Shown piece after piece: positions 36,780-46,119 of a DNA stretch of 64,000 nucleotides; the stretch's first letter is position 1, and each line of letters begins with the position of its first letter. The DNA lies in NCBI RefSeq assembly GCF_030816935.1, contig NZ_JAUSYO010000001.1, forward strand, positions 2,790,001-2,854,000, read 5' to 3'. A program made the translations under genes and the position numbers. The stretch is from Arthrobacter sp. B3I9 (GTDB taxonomy: Bacteria > Actinomycetota > Actinomycetes > Actinomycetales > Micrococcaceae). A model generated the notes under the pieces. The model did no database searches. It was not told the DNA's origin and worked only from the letters and a program-made list of their open reading frames with translations.

Positions 36780-37564
36780 ATGCCCGACGCGCCCTGAACG
36801 TGGTGGTCGCGGGCGGCAGCGGCCCCTCCGGGATCGCCACTGCCCGCGCGCTGCACGACGCCGGGCACACGGTTTTCACGGTCGGCTCCGACGGGCCCCG
36901 GATCGAGGCGGCGGCGGCGGAGGCTGGCGGCGGCATTACGCCTGTGGTCTGTGACCTCGCCAGCCTGGCGGAGGTCCGGGCCCTGCACGCCGGAATCACC
37001 GCCCGGGCGGGAAGGGTCGACGGCGTCATTCACCTCGTCGGCGGGTGGCGCGGCGCAAACGGCATCGCGGACCAGAGCGACGAGGACTGGGACTTCCTGG
37101 AAAGCAGCGCCATCACCACGGTCCGGAACGTCACCCGGGTCTTCTACGAGGACCTCGCGGCCTCCGGCACGGGCCGCTTCGCCATGGTCTCGTCCACCGC
37201 GGTCAGCAGCCCGACGGCGGCGACAGCCAGCTATGTGGCCGCCAAAGCCGCGGCTGAGGCCTGGACGCTCGCGGTGGCCGAGGGTTTCCGCCGCGACCAG
37301 ACGGCAGCTGGCGAGCCCGGCGGCGCCGCCGTCAGCGCCGGCGCTTCCACCAGCGGCCAGGAGCCCGCCGGCGCGGCAGCACAGCGCAGTGCCGCCGTCG
37401 TCCTTGTGGTCAAGGCGCTCGTCGACGCCGGGATGCGGGCAAAATCCCCGCAGCGCCGGTTCCCCGGGTTTACCGACGTCGAGGACCTGGCCGCTGCCGC
37501 CGTCGGGCTCTTCACCACCCCCGCTTCCGAACTGAACGGCCAGCGGCTGCTGCTGGCGCCCTGA
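36776..37564 (+). CDS. Short-chain dehydrogenase/reductase
   Basis: A 262-aa SDR. The cofactor loop is VVVAGGSGPSGIATA (a variant of TGxxxGIG), HLVGGWRGANG is the NNAG-like position, MVSSTAVSS gives the catalytic Ser region, and SYVAAKAAAEAW is the YxxxK site. A Gly/Ala-rich insert (about residues 180-205) comes before the C-terminal part. Translationally coupled to DUF6421 upstream; that pairing suggests a shared, uncharacterised pathway. Confidence 0.88.
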   Translation: MNARRALNVVVAGGSGPSGIATARALHDAGHTVFTVGSDGPRIEAAAAEAGGGITPVVCDLASLAEVRALHAGITARAGRVDGVIHLVGGWRGANGIADQSDEDWDFLESSAITTVRNVTRVFYEDLAASGTGRFAMVSSTAVSSPTAATASYVAAKAAAEAWTLAVAEGFRRDQTAAGEPGGAAVSAGASTSGQEPAGAAAQRSAAVVLVVKALVDAGMRAKSPQRRFPGFTDVEDLAAAAVGLFTTPASELNGQRLLLAP

Positions 37565-37589
37565 ACTTAGCGTTCCAGCCGGACATCCT

Positions 37590-37595
37590 TAGACT
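37590..37595 (+). promoter_or_regulatory. -10 hexamer close to the lyase start
   Basis: TAGACT ends 6 bases before GTG 37602, with no ribosome site between; leaderless candidate. Confidence 0.35.
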
Positions 37596-37601
37596 GAAAG
37601 T

Positions 37602-38702
37602 GTGACCAAACCCATGACAAGCACCGTTGAACACGCCCCCGCCAGCACCGCGGCACGGCTCCATGACCCGTCCGTACGCGGCTTCGCCTCGGACAACTAC
37701 TCGGGCGTCCATCCCGAAGTGCTGGCTGCGCTGGCCGCCGCCAATGAAGGCCACCAGGTCTCCTACGGCGAGGACGACTACACCGCCCGGCTCCAGCAGC
37801 TGATGGAGGAGCACTTCGGCGAGGGAATCGAATGCTTCCCGGTCTTCAACGGCACCGGCGCGAACGTGCTGTCGCTGCAGTCCCTGCTGCCCCGCTGGGG
37901 AGCGGTGATCTGCGCCTCCACAGCCCACATCAACATGGACGAGAACGGCGCCCCGGAGCGGATCGGCGGCATCAAGCTGCTGCAGTTAGCCACCGCGGAC
38001 GGCAAGCTCACCCCCGAGCTGATCGACAAGGAGGCCTGGGGCTGGGGCGACGAGCACCGCGCCCAGCCCCTGGCCGTCTCCATCACGCAGACCACGGAGC
38101 TCGGCACCTGCTACACCCCGGAAGAAGTCCGGGCCATCGCGGAACATGTCCATGCCAGGGGCATGAAACTGCACATGGACGGCGCCCGGCTAGCCAACGC
38201 CGCCGCGCACCTGGACGTGCCGCTGCGGGCCTTCACCAGGGACGCCGGCGTGGACATCCTCTCTTTCGGCGGCACGAAGAACGGACTGCTGTTCGGTGAA
38301 GTTGTGGTGGCCCTCAACCCGCAGGCCGCTGACGGCCTGGCCTACCTGCGCAAGATGAACATGCAGCTCGCCTCCAAGATGCGCTTCATGTCCGCGCAGT
38401 TCATTGCATTGCTCGAGGGTGACCTCTGGCTGCGCTCGGCCTCCCATGCCAACGCAATGGCCGCCCGGCTCCGCGCCGGAGTCGAATCGATTCCGGGGGT
38501 CCAGCTGAGCCAGAAGACCGAATCCAACGGGGTCTTCGCGGTCCTGCCGGCCGGTGTCGCGGACCGGTTGCGCACCTCCTTCCGCTTCTACGACTGGAAC
38601 GAGGCGGCCCGCGAGGTCCGCTGGATGTGTTCCTTCGACACCACCGAGGAAGACGTCGATGCCTTCATCGCGGCTATCAAGCGCGAGCTCGCGGCCATCT
38701 GA
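37602..38702 (+). CDS. ltaE: Low-specificity L-threonine aldolase / beta-eliminating lyase
   Basis: PLP enzyme that cleaves threonine or allo-threonine to glycine and acetaldehyde. FASDNYSGVHPEVLAAL opens the domain and VFNGTGANVLSL is the PLP-phosphate loop. KLHMDGARLANAAAHL carries the PLP-Asp, and SFGGTKNGLLFGE the Schiff-base Lys at residue 226. 366 aa is normal. GTG start. Exact substrate within this family is uncertain. Confidence 0.88.
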   Translation: MTKPMTSTVEHAPASTAARLHDPSVRGFASDNYSGVHPEVLAALAAANEGHQVSYGEDDYTARLQQLMEEHFGEGIECFPVFNGTGANVLSLQSLLPRWGAVICASTAHINMDENGAPERIGGIKLLQLATADGKLTPELIDKEAWGWGDEHRAQPLAVSITQTTELGTCYTPEEVRAIAEHVHARGMKLHMDGARLANAAAHLDVPLRAFTRDAGVDILSFGGTKNGLLFGEVVVALNPQAADGLAYLRKMNMQLASKMRFMSAQFIALLEGDLWLRSASHANAMAARLRAGVESIPGVQLSQKTESNGVFAVLPAGVADRLRTSFRFYDWNEAAREVRWMCSFDTTEEDVDAFIAAIKRELAAI

Positions 38703-38787
38703 CACCGGACGCCGCCCGGCCCGGCTCCGCCCTGCCGGTGCGGCCCCGGGCGGGCGGCGAGCCTGCCGGGCTTCCCACCCTGCGTTG

Positions 38788-38793
38788 CATAAT
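38788..38793 (+). promoter_or_regulatory. -10 hexamer before the DUF3000 gene
   Basis: CATAAT ends 8 bases before GTG 38802 and no ribosome site lies between; the best leaderless candidate in the window. Confidence 0.45.
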
Positions 38794-38801
38794 CTTCCAT
38801 T

Positions 38802-39449
38802 GTGAACGCACTCGACCAGGTTCCGGCAGATTTCCTTTTCGCCTTGGGAACCCTTCGACAAGCACGGTGCCGCAGTGAGTTGCGCCTGGAGGAGATTCCG
38901 GCGCCCTCGCGGCTGGCACCCTTTGCCGTGGCACTCGGGGCCGAAGTCCTCGTTCCGGGGGACCCGGCCGGTCCTGGCTCCGTCCACGGTCCGGCAGCGG
39001 CGGCCCTTGCCCCCGCTTCGGGGAGCGACGACGTCGAACTTGCCACCGGCCGCTTCATCCTGCTGCACGACCCCGACGGCTCCGCCGTGTGGGACGGGGA
39101 GTTCAGGATCGTCACCTACATCCGCGCCCAGCTGGAACCGGAGATGGGAAATGACGAGATGCTCGGCTCGGTGGCCTGGACCTGGCTGGTTGAAGCCCTG
39201 GAGACCCATGCCGCGCCCTACCGCTCCGCCGGCGGAACCGCGACGAGGGTGCTGTCCGAAAGCTTCGGCACGCTCTCCGAGCGGCCCAATTCGATCGACA
39301 TCGAGCTCCGTGCCTCCTGGACGCCGGCCACCGCGGACATCACCTCGCACCTGGAGGCGTGGTCCGACATGGTCTGCACTTTTGCCGGGCTTCCACCCCT
39401 GCCCGAGGGCGTCTCCCCGCTTCCGCGGCGCCGCCGGGAGCAGCCATGA
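38802..39449 (+). CDS. DUF3000 domain protein
   Basis: A 215-aa actinobacterial protein with LDQVPADFLFALGTLRQ at the start, EIPAPSRLAPFAVAL, GRFILLHDPDG and DEMLGSVAWTWLVEAL. The family (M. tuberculosis Rv2680 type) always sits before the RNase D/HRDC gene, as here, but its function is unknown. The C-terminal WTPATADITSHLEAWSDMV is conserved. Confidence 0.9.
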   Translation: MNALDQVPADFLFALGTLRQARCRSELRLEEIPAPSRLAPFAVALGAEVLVPGDPAGPGSVHGPAAAALAPASGSDDVELATGRFILLHDPDGSAVWDGEFRIVTYIRAQLEPEMGNDEMLGSVAWTWLVEALETHAAPYRSAGGTATRVLSESFGTLSERPNSIDIELRASWTPATADITSHLEAWSDMVCTFAGLPPLPEGVSPLPRRRREQP

Positions 39450-39523
39450 AACCGCACGGATCCGGCACTGTATTGCCCGGCGCGAAGTGCCCGCTGCCGG
39501 GTTGTCGGTAAACTGAAAGCATC

Positions 39524-40939
39524 ATGACCCCTCAAATACCGGAAATCACCACGGCCGGCGCCGTTCAAAATGCGACAGAGGCTGCTGAGACCCCAGCCCA
39601 TATCACCGTGGAGGGCTTCGACAGCCTGGTCCCCGAGGTCATCGACCTCGATTCACCCCGTGACGGCGTGCCGCTGGTGATCGAAACCCAGTCCGGCCTC
39701 GAACGCTGCGCCGCGGCCCTTGCCGCAGGCCACGGGCCCGCGGGAGTGGACGCCGAAAGGGCCTCCGGCTTCCGGTACGGCCAGCGGGCCTTCCTGGTCC
39801 AGATCCGCCGTGAAGGGTCCGGCACCTGGCTGATCGATCCCGAGCCCTTCGACGACCTGCGGATTGTCAATGAAGCCCTGCGCGGCGTCGAGTGGATTCT
39901 CCATGCGGCCAGCCAGGACCTCCCCTGCCTGTCCGAACTCGGCATGTGGCCGGACAAGCTCTTCGACACCGAGCTCGCAGCCAGGCTGGCCGGCCTGCCG
40001 CGCGTCGGCCTCGCCGCCGTCATCGAACAGCTCCTGGGCTTCGGCCTCGCCAAGGAACACTCCGCGGCTGACTGGTCCACCCGCCCGCTCCCCGAACCCT
40101 GGCTGCGGTACGCGGCGCTCGACGTCGAGGTCCTCACCGAGCTGCGCGAGGAACTCATTGAGCTCCTGGTGGCGGACGGCAAGCTGGACTTCGCCGAGCA
40201 GGAGTTCGCCGCCATCCTCGAGGCCGGCCAGGCCCCGCCGCGCGTGGATCCCTGGCGCAAGACCTCCGGACTCCACCAGATCCGCGACCGCCGGCAGCTG
40301 GCCGCCGTCCGAGAACTCTGGATCGAACGCGACTCGCTGGCGCAGAAGCGCGATGTCGCCCCCGGCAGGCTCATTCCGGATTCGGCCCTCGTTGCCGCAG
40401 CCAAGGCCATGCCCACCACGGTCCCGCAACTGCTCGGGACCAAAGGCTTCCACGGCCGGGCCGCACAGCGGGAGGCACCCCGCTGGCTGCGCTGCATCAG
40501 CACAGCCCGGGCCCTTGAGGAGCTCCCGCCGCTCCACCTAGCCACCAATGCTCCCCCGCCCCCGCGCGTCTGGGCCGACCGCGATCCCGAGGCCGCCGCG
40601 CGGCTTGCCACCGCCCGCCCCAAGCTGCAGGCCAAGGCGGAGGAAATCAACTTGCCGGTGGAAAACCTGCTGACTCCCGACTACCTGCGGCGCATCGCCT
40701 GGCGCCCCCCGGTTGAGCTGACCGAGGACGGGGTCGCCGAGGAACTGCAGAACCTCGGCGCGAGGCAGTGGCAGATAGAACTCACGGCCCCGCTGATCCT
40801 TGAGGCCTTCCTCAACCCGGCCCCGCTGCCGGAAAAGGCCGCAAAGGCCCCGGCGGCAGCAGCCGCTCCCGAGCCCGGCGCCACTCCCGAGCCCGCTGCC
40901 GCACCGCAATCCGGAGAGGCCACCGAAACTACGGGCTAG
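39524..40939 (+). CDS. RNase D-like 3'-5' exonuclease with HRDC domain
   Basis: A 471-aa homologue of M. tuberculosis Rv2681. The N-terminal DEDD exonuclease has AGVDAERASGFRYGQ (first Asp/Glu), WILHAASQDLPCL (second Asp) and RYAALDVEVLTEL (final Asp). Residues ~250-330 hold the HRDC domain (LAAVRELWIERDSLAQKRDV). A Pro/Ala/Glu-rich tail of ~40 residues ends it. Acts on RNA 3' ends. TAAACT 9 bases before ATG 39524 suggests a leaderless or near-leaderless mRNA. Confidence 0.92.
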   Translation: MTPQIPEITTAGAVQNATEAAETPAHITVEGFDSLVPEVIDLDSPRDGVPLVIETQSGLERCAAALAAGHGPAGVDAERASGFRYGQRAFLVQIRREGSGTWLIDPEPFDDLRIVNEALRGVEWILHAASQDLPCLSELGMWPDKLFDTELAARLAGLPRVGLAAVIEQLLGFGLAKEHSAADWSTRPLPEPWLRYAALDVEVLTELREELIELLVADGKLDFAEQEFAAILEAGQAPPRVDPWRKTSGLHQIRDRRQLAAVRELWIERDSLAQKRDVAPGRLIPDSALVAAAKAMPTTVPQLLGTKGFHGRAAQREAPRWLRCISTARALEELPPLHLATNAPPPPRVWADRDPEAAARLATARPKLQAKAEEINLPVENLLTPDYLRRIAWRPPVELTEDGVAEELQNLGARQWQIELTAPLILEAFLNPAPLPEKAAKAPAAAAAPEPGATPEPAAAPQSGEATETTG

Positions 40940-40982
40940 CACCTGCACCGGATTGGGACGGCGAGAACACCTTGCAAGCCAA

Positions 40983-40998
40983 GTTACTGGCGAGTAAC
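40983..40998. promoter_or_regulatory. 16-bp palindrome upstream of the beta-oxidation operon
   Basis: GTTACTGGCGAGTAAC has 6-bp arms around GGCG, 95 bases before the fadA start. Spacing and form suit a TetR-type dimer that responds to acyl-CoA, as is usual for actinobacterial fad genes. No regulator gene is beside it. Confidence 0.5.
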
Positions 40999-41092
40999 AT
41001 GGCGAGGAAATGTCATCCGGACCACTGCTGCTTGTGGCGGCCTTCCTGCCTCGCACTCAGGTCCGGCACCATGTCTCAATGAGGAGTAGCAC

Positions 41093-42445
41093 GTGAGCCA
41101 GCCCCGTCGCGAAGAACACAGAAGCGGAGAACCCGTCAGCGGACGACAGGGCAGCGGAAGTCCGCGCAGCGCCAGTCCCCGCACTGTGCGTGACGTCGTC
41201 TTCGTCGATGGCGTCCGCACCCCCTTCGGCCGCGCGGGCGAGAAGGGCATCTACGCCGGAACCCGGGCCGATGACCTCGTGGTCAAGTGCATCCGGGAGC
41301 TGATGCGCCGCAACCCCTCCCTGCCCGCCGACCGCGTCGACGAGGTGGCCATTGCGGCCACGACGCAGACCGGCGACCAGGGCCTGACCATCGGACGCAC
41401 CGCTGCCCTGCTGGCAGGCTTGCCCCGCACGGTTCCGGGCTTCGCGATCGACAGGATGTGCGCCGGCGCGATGACCGCCGTGACCACGACGGCGAGCGGC
41501 ATCGGCTTCGGCGCCTACGACGTCGTGATAGCGGGTGGAGTGGAGCACATGGGCAACCACCCGATGGGAGCGGGCGCGGATCCAAACCCGCGCTTTCTGT
41601 CGGAACGGATTGTGGACCCTGCCGCCCTGAACATGGGCAATACGGCTGAAAACCTGCATGACCGCTTCCCCGCCATCACCAAGGACCGCGCCGACACCTA
41701 TGCCGTCGCGTCCCAGGCCAAGCTGGCCGCTGCCTACGCCAAGGGCCAGATCCAGCCGGACCTGGTGCCGGTCGCCACGCTGAAGCCCGGCCAAGGCTGG
41801 ACCGTGAACACCGTGGACGAGCCGCCGCGGCCCGGAACTTCGCTCGAGGACCTCGCCACGCTCAAGACCCCATTCCGGGCCCACGGCCGGGTCACTGCCG
41901 GCAATGCCGCCGGCCTCAATGACGGCGCGACGGCGGCCCTGCTGGCGTCCGCGGACGCCGCCGCGGAACTCGGCCTGCCGGTCCGGATGCGGCTGGTCAG
42001 TTACGCCTTTGCCGGCGTGGAGCCCGAGGTCATGGGCATCGGCCCGGTGCCGGCCACGGAAAAGGCGCTCAGGAACGCGGGCCTGGGCATCGGGGACATC
42101 GGCCTGTTCGAAATCAACGAGGCCTTCGCCGTCCAGGTCCTCAGCTTCCTGGACCACTTCGGCATTCCCGACGACGACCCCCGGGTCAACCGCTACGGCG
42201 GAGCGATTGCCGTAGGGCACCCGCTGGCGTCCTCCGGGGTGCGGCTGATGAACCAGCTGGCCCGGCAGTTCGAGGAAGATTCATCCGTCCGGTACGGCAT
42301 GACCACCATGTGCATCGGCCTGGGCATGGGAGCGACGGTCATCTGGGAGAATCCGAACCACGCCGACTACGGCACTGCTGCTGAAACCATCGCAACCACT
42401 GAAACCGCCGTAACCACCACTACCGAGACGGGAGCCGCAGTATGA
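41093..42445 (+). CDS. fadA: Acetyl-CoA acyltransferase (thiolase)
   Basis: Last step of beta-oxidation: splits 3-ketoacyl-CoA to acetyl-CoA. VPGFAIDRMCAGAMTAV carries the acyl-accepting Cys, GGVEHMGNHPMG the substrate loop, and the C-terminal NRYGGAIAVGHPLASSGVR and TTMCIGLGMGATVIWE supply the His and second Cys. 450 aa, a little long because of N- and C-terminal tails. GTG start with GAGGAG. It overlaps the next gene by 4 bases. Confidence 0.95.
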   Translation: MSQPRREEHRSGEPVSGRQGSGSPRSASPRTVRDVVFVDGVRTPFGRAGEKGIYAGTRADDLVVKCIRELMRRNPSLPADRVDEVAIAATTQTGDQGLTIGRTAALLAGLPRTVPGFAIDRMCAGAMTAVTTTASGIGFGAYDVVIAGGVEHMGNHPMGAGADPNPRFLSERIVDPAALNMGNTAENLHDRFPAITKDRADTYAVASQAKLAAAYAKGQIQPDLVPVATLKPGQGWTVNTVDEPPRPGTSLEDLATLKTPFRAHGRVTAGNAAGLNDGATAALLASADAAAELGLPVRMRLVSYAFAGVEPEVMGIGPVPATEKALRNAGLGIGDIGLFEINEAFAVQVLSFLDHFGIPDDDPRVNRYGGAIAVGHPLASSGVRLMNQLARQFEEDSSVRYGMTTMCIGLGMGATVIWENPNHADYGTAAETIATTETAVTTTTETGAAV

Positions 42446-44604
42446 GCGCCGCCGATTTCCGCCAGCTTGGCGATCTCTTTCCGGACGAGACGATCACCCA
42501 CTCCTACGTCCAGGACATCGAACTGCCGCCGGTGAACGGCACCAGCCCCGGAACCTTCGCGCTGGTCACGCTGGACAACGGGCTCGACTCCTCCAAGCCA
42601 ACCACCCTGGGCCCGAACACGCTGATCGAACTGGGCACGGTTCTGGAAGGGCTGAAGGAGCGGGCCGCCCGCGGCGAGATCGCCGGCGTCGGGGTCACCG
42701 GAAAACCGTACTTCCTGGTGGCGGGAGCGGACCTGTCCACGGTGAAGTCCCTCAGCGCCCGTGAGCACGGCCTGCAGATGGCGCAGCTGGGGCACGAGGT
42801 CTATGCGACGTTGGCTAACCTGGGTGTTCCCAGCTTCGCCTTCATCAACGGGGTCGCGCTCGGCGGCGGGCTGGAAATCGCCCTCCAGTCCACCTACCGC
42901 ACCGTATCCACCGGTGCTGGCGCGCTGGCCCTGCCCGAGGCCTTCATCGGCCTCATCCCGGGCTGGGGCGGTGTGTACATCCTGCCGCGGCTCATCGGTC
43001 CGGAGAACGCCCTCAAGGTGATGATCGAGAACCCGCTGAGCAACAACCGCACCCTCTCGGGGCCGCAGGCCTTCGAGCTGGGCATGGCGGACGCGGTCTT
43101 CGAGCCCGCCGACTTCCTCGAGCAGTCCGTCGCGTGGGCCGCCCAGGTTCTCGCCGGTACCGTGGCGCCGGAGCGCCCCAACGCCGTCGACCCTTCCGCC
43201 CCGGAGGTCGTCGAACGCTGGGCAGGTGCCATTGCCGCCGGCCGCGCCCTCGTGGAGGCCAAAACCTCCAACGCCTCACCGGCGCCGGCCAAAGTCCTGG
43301 ACGTGATGGAAGCCAACCGGACCATGACGCAGGCCGAGTCCGCCCGGCTCGAATGCGACACGCTGGCGGACCTCATGCAGACCGACGAGTTCCGCTCAAC
43401 GGTCTATGCCTTCCTGGACCTGGTGCAGAAGCGTTCCAAGCGCCCGGCCGGAGCACCGGACCGCAAGCTGGCCCGTCCGGTGAGCAAGGTCGGCATCGTG
43501 GGCGCCGGCCTCATGGCCAGCCAGCTCGCCCTGCTCTTCGCCCGCCAGCTCAAAGTGCCCGTCGTGCTGACAGACATCGACCAGGCACGGGTGGACAAGG
43601 GCGTGGGCTACGTCCGGGCCGAAGTGGACAAGCTCCTCGCCAGGAAGCGGATCAGTCCCGACGCCGCCAACCGCACGCGCGCGCTCGTAACCGGTTCCGT
43701 GTCCAAGGACGCGTTCGCCCATGCCGACTTTGTGATCGAGGCGGTGTTCGAGGAACTTGCAGTGAAAAAGCAGGTCTTCAAGGAAGTCGAGGCCATCGTT
43801 TCACCCGAGTGCATCCTCGCGACCAACACGTCCTCACTGTCGGTCACCGCGATGGCCGAGGACCTGCAGCACCCCGGACGGCTGGTGGGCTTCCACTTCT
43901 TCAACCCGGTGGCCGTGATGCCGCTGCTGGAAATCGTCCGTGCGCCCAAGACCGACGACGCCGTGCTGGCCACCGCCTTCGAGCTCGCCAAGGGCCTCAA
44001 GAAGACCGCCGTGCTCGTCAAGGACGCCCCGGCGTTTGTGGTCAACCGCATCCTGCTGCGCCTTATGGGCGAAGTGACCGCGGCCTTCGACGAGGGCACG
44101 CCGGCCGAGGTGGCGGACAACGCGCTGCGGCCGATGGGGCTGCCGATGACGCCGTTCACGCTCGGCGCCATGGTGGGGCTGCCGGTGGCACAGCACGTCC
44201 AGGAATCCCTGCACGCTGCCTTCGGGGACCGCTTCCCCGTCTCGGAGAACCTGCAGAAACTCATCGACAACGGCGTGAAGTCGATCTGGGCGTCCGGCAG
44301 CGGCGCGGACGGCAAGCCGTCCATTCCCGCCGAGACCCTGGCCCTCATGTCTTTCGGCAACAAACCCTCCACCGGTGAGGAAGTGCTGCGCCGGACGCAG
44401 GATGCGCTGGCGGAGGAGATCGGCCTGATGCTGGACGAGGGGGTGGTGGCGGGCCCGGAGGACATCGATCTGTGCATGATCCTGGGCGCGGGCTGGCCGA
44501 TGTTCCTCGGCGGCATCACTCCCTACCTTGACCGGGTGGGCGCCTCCGAGCGGGTCGCCGGCAGGAAGTTCCACGCCGGGGCAACCTCCGGGCCTGCTGC
44601 GTAG
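42442..44604 (+). CDS. fadB: Multifunctional fatty-acid oxidation protein (enoyl-CoA hydratase / 3-hydroxyacyl-CoA dehydrogenase)
   Basis: 720 aa. The N-terminal ~280 residues are a crotonase domain: GKPYFLVAGADLST and FINGVALGGGLEIALQ form the oxyanion hole, and FIGLIPGWGGVYILP follows. The dehydrogenase Rossmann begins near 345 (KVGIVGAGLMASQLALLFA). VLTDIDQARVDKG binds NAD, and TSSLSVTAMAEDLQHPGRLVGFHFFNPVAVMPLLE carries the catalytic His. The C-terminal 3HCDH domain completes it. Translationally coupled to fadA; together they run most of beta-oxidation. Confidence 0.94.
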   Translation: MSAADFRQLGDLFPDETITHSYVQDIELPPVNGTSPGTFALVTLDNGLDSSKPTTLGPNTLIELGTVLEGLKERAARGEIAGVGVTGKPYFLVAGADLSTVKSLSAREHGLQMAQLGHEVYATLANLGVPSFAFINGVALGGGLEIALQSTYRTVSTGAGALALPEAFIGLIPGWGGVYILPRLIGPENALKVMIENPLSNNRTLSGPQAFELGMADAVFEPADFLEQSVAWAAQVLAGTVAPERPNAVDPSAPEVVERWAGAIAAGRALVEAKTSNASPAPAKVLDVMEANRTMTQAESARLECDTLADLMQTDEFRSTVYAFLDLVQKRSKRPAGAPDRKLARPVSKVGIVGAGLMASQLALLFARQLKVPVVLTDIDQARVDKGVGYVRAEVDKLLARKRISPDAANRTRALVTGSVSKDAFAHADFVIEAVFEELAVKKQVFKEVEAIVSPECILATNTSSLSVTAMAEDLQHPGRLVGFHFFNPVAVMPLLEIVRAPKTDDAVLATAFELAKGLKKTAVLVKDAPAFVVNRILLRLMGEVTAAFDEGTPAEVADNALRPMGLPMTPFTLGAMVGLPVAQHVQESLHAAFGDRFPVSENLQKLIDNGVKSIWASGSGADGKPSIPAETLALMSFGNKPSTGEEVLRRTQDALAEEIGLMLDEGVVAGPEDIDLCMILGAGWPMFLGGITPYLDRVGASERVAGRKFHAGATSGPAA

Positions 44605-44622
44605 GACTCCTGGTTTCCCGGC

Positions 44623-46119
44623 TCAGGCGTCGCGCAACCGGCCGTCCCTGAGCTCCAGGACGCGGTGCGCCGTGCGCCGGGCGTAGTCGAGGTCGTGCGT
44701 GACGATCAGGACGGCAGCACCGCGCGCCGCGGCGGCCTCCGCGGCGCCCTGCAGCGCCTCAAGCCCGTGCCGGTCCAGCCCGACGGTGGGTTCGTCCAAC
44801 GCCAGCACGGCGGGTTCCCGGGCCAGTACGGTGGCGAGTGCGAGCAGCCGCTGCTGGGAGGAGGGCAGTTCGGCGGGATGCGCGGCAGCGGAGTCCGCCA
44901 GTCCGACGGCGGCCAGTGCCTGCAGTGCCCTCTCCGCGGCCCGCTCGCGGCCCACAAGCTTGCGGAGCCCGAAGCCCACTTCCCGCAGGACGGTCCGCTC
45001 GAAGAGCTGGTCGCGCGGGTGCTGGAACAGCAGGCCGATCTCCGCGGCCAGGGCCCCCGCAGGGATACCGGCGATGCTGCCGCCACGGATCCGCACGTCC
45101 CCGGCGGCCGGCCGCAGCAGGCCGTTGAGGTGGCGCAGCAGCGTCGACTTGCCGGCCCCGTTCGGGCCGGTGATGGCCACGGTCTCCCCCGCCCGCACCG
45201 CCAGGTCCAGGCCGGCAAGGAGTTGCGCCGGAGCCGCGGCGCCGGTGCCCGGATAGCTGAAGGACAGCCCGCGTACCTCGAGCAGCGCGATGCCGCCGTC
45301 CGCCTTTGCAAACGGCGTATGCCGCGATGGCCGGGCACTCCCCGGAAGGGGATCCACCACCACCCCTGCCGCTGCCAGCTGTGCTGAAGCTGCGAGCTCC
45401 CCCGGGCTGCCGGCGGCGGTTACCGTGCCGGCCTGCAGCACAATCCAGTGATCAGCACACCGGGCAAGGGCGTCCGCGCTCTGGCTGAGCAGTACGACGG
45501 CGGTCCCCGCCGCGGTGAGTCCGCGGATGAGTTCCCGGAGCTGGGCCGCGCCGACGGCGTCCAGGGACGCGAGCGGTTCATCCAGGATCAGCACATCCGG
45601 ATGGGTGATGAGGGCGCATCCCAGGGCCAGCCGGCGCAGTTCTCCGCCTGAGAGCGTGGCCGGGTCGCGCTCCAGCATCCCGGTAAGGCCCAGCACGTCG
45701 GCGCACCGCTGTACTTCCTCCAGCATCCCGAGACGGGGCATGCCGATGTTTTCGAGGCCGAAGGCCAGTTCCTCCGCGACCGTGGAGGTTACGGTGGACA
45801 GCATGCTTGCCGCGTCCTGCGGCACGTAGGCCACCCGCCGTGACCAGGCGGCGGGGTCGATCCGGGGATCACCGGAACCGCCCTGGAATTCCAGCACGCT
45901 GCCGGCAAGGCTCAGCCGTCCGGTCAGGACACCGGCATCACCGGGGCGGAGCCAGCCGCCAAGGAGTCTGCCCAGGGTCGACTTGCCGCTGCCGGAGCCG
46001 CCGAGAACGGCAGTCAGGGTGCCGGGGGACGCGCTGATCCCGAGCTGGCGCAGCGCCGGTCTGTCCTCGCCGTGGAAGCTGAAGCCGGTGATCTCGGCGC
46101 TGAGCAGCGGAGTGTTCAT
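44623..46119 (-). CDS. ECF transporter ATPase, two fused ATP-binding domains
   Basis: A 498-aa fusion of two ABC ATPase domains (EcfA and EcfA' in one chain). Domain 1 has Walker A VLGGSGSGKSTLGR, signature LSGGELRRLALG and Walker B VLILDEPLASLD. Domain 2 starts near 270 with Walker A ITGPNGAGKSTLLRH and Walker B AVLALDEPTVGLD. Its signature is degenerate (LPSSQQRLLAL instead of LSGGQ), so ATP hydrolysis may be asymmetric. It ends 18 bases from fadB, convergent. Its start overlaps the T-component stop by 4 bases. Confidence 0.93.
   Translation of the reverse strand: MNTPLLSAEITGFSFHGEDRPALRQLGISASPGTLTAVLGGSGSGKSTLGRLLGGWLRPGDAGVLTGRLSLAGSVLEFQGGSGDPRIDPAAWSRRVAYVPQDAASMLSTVTSTVAEELAFGLENIGMPRLGMLEEVQRCADVLGLTGMLERDPATLSGGELRRLALGCALITHPDVLILDEPLASLDAVGAAQLRELIRGLTAAGTAVVLLSQSADALARCADHWIVLQAGTVTAAGSPGELAASAQLAAAGVVVDPLPGSARPSRHTPFAKADGGIALLEVRGLSFSYPGTGAAAPAQLLAGLDLAVRAGETVAITGPNGAGKSTLLRHLNGLLRPAAGDVRIRGGSIAGIPAGALAAEIGLLFQHPRDQLFERTVLREVGFGLRKLVGRERAAERALQALAAVGLADSAAAHPAELPSSQQRLLALATVLAREPAVLALDEPTVGLDRHGLEALQGAAEAAAARGAAVLIVTHDLDYARRTAHRVLELRDGRLRDA

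Noticed and set aside
43134..44378. 414-aa ORF inside fadB
   Set aside because: Out-of-frame overprint of fadB with biased composition.
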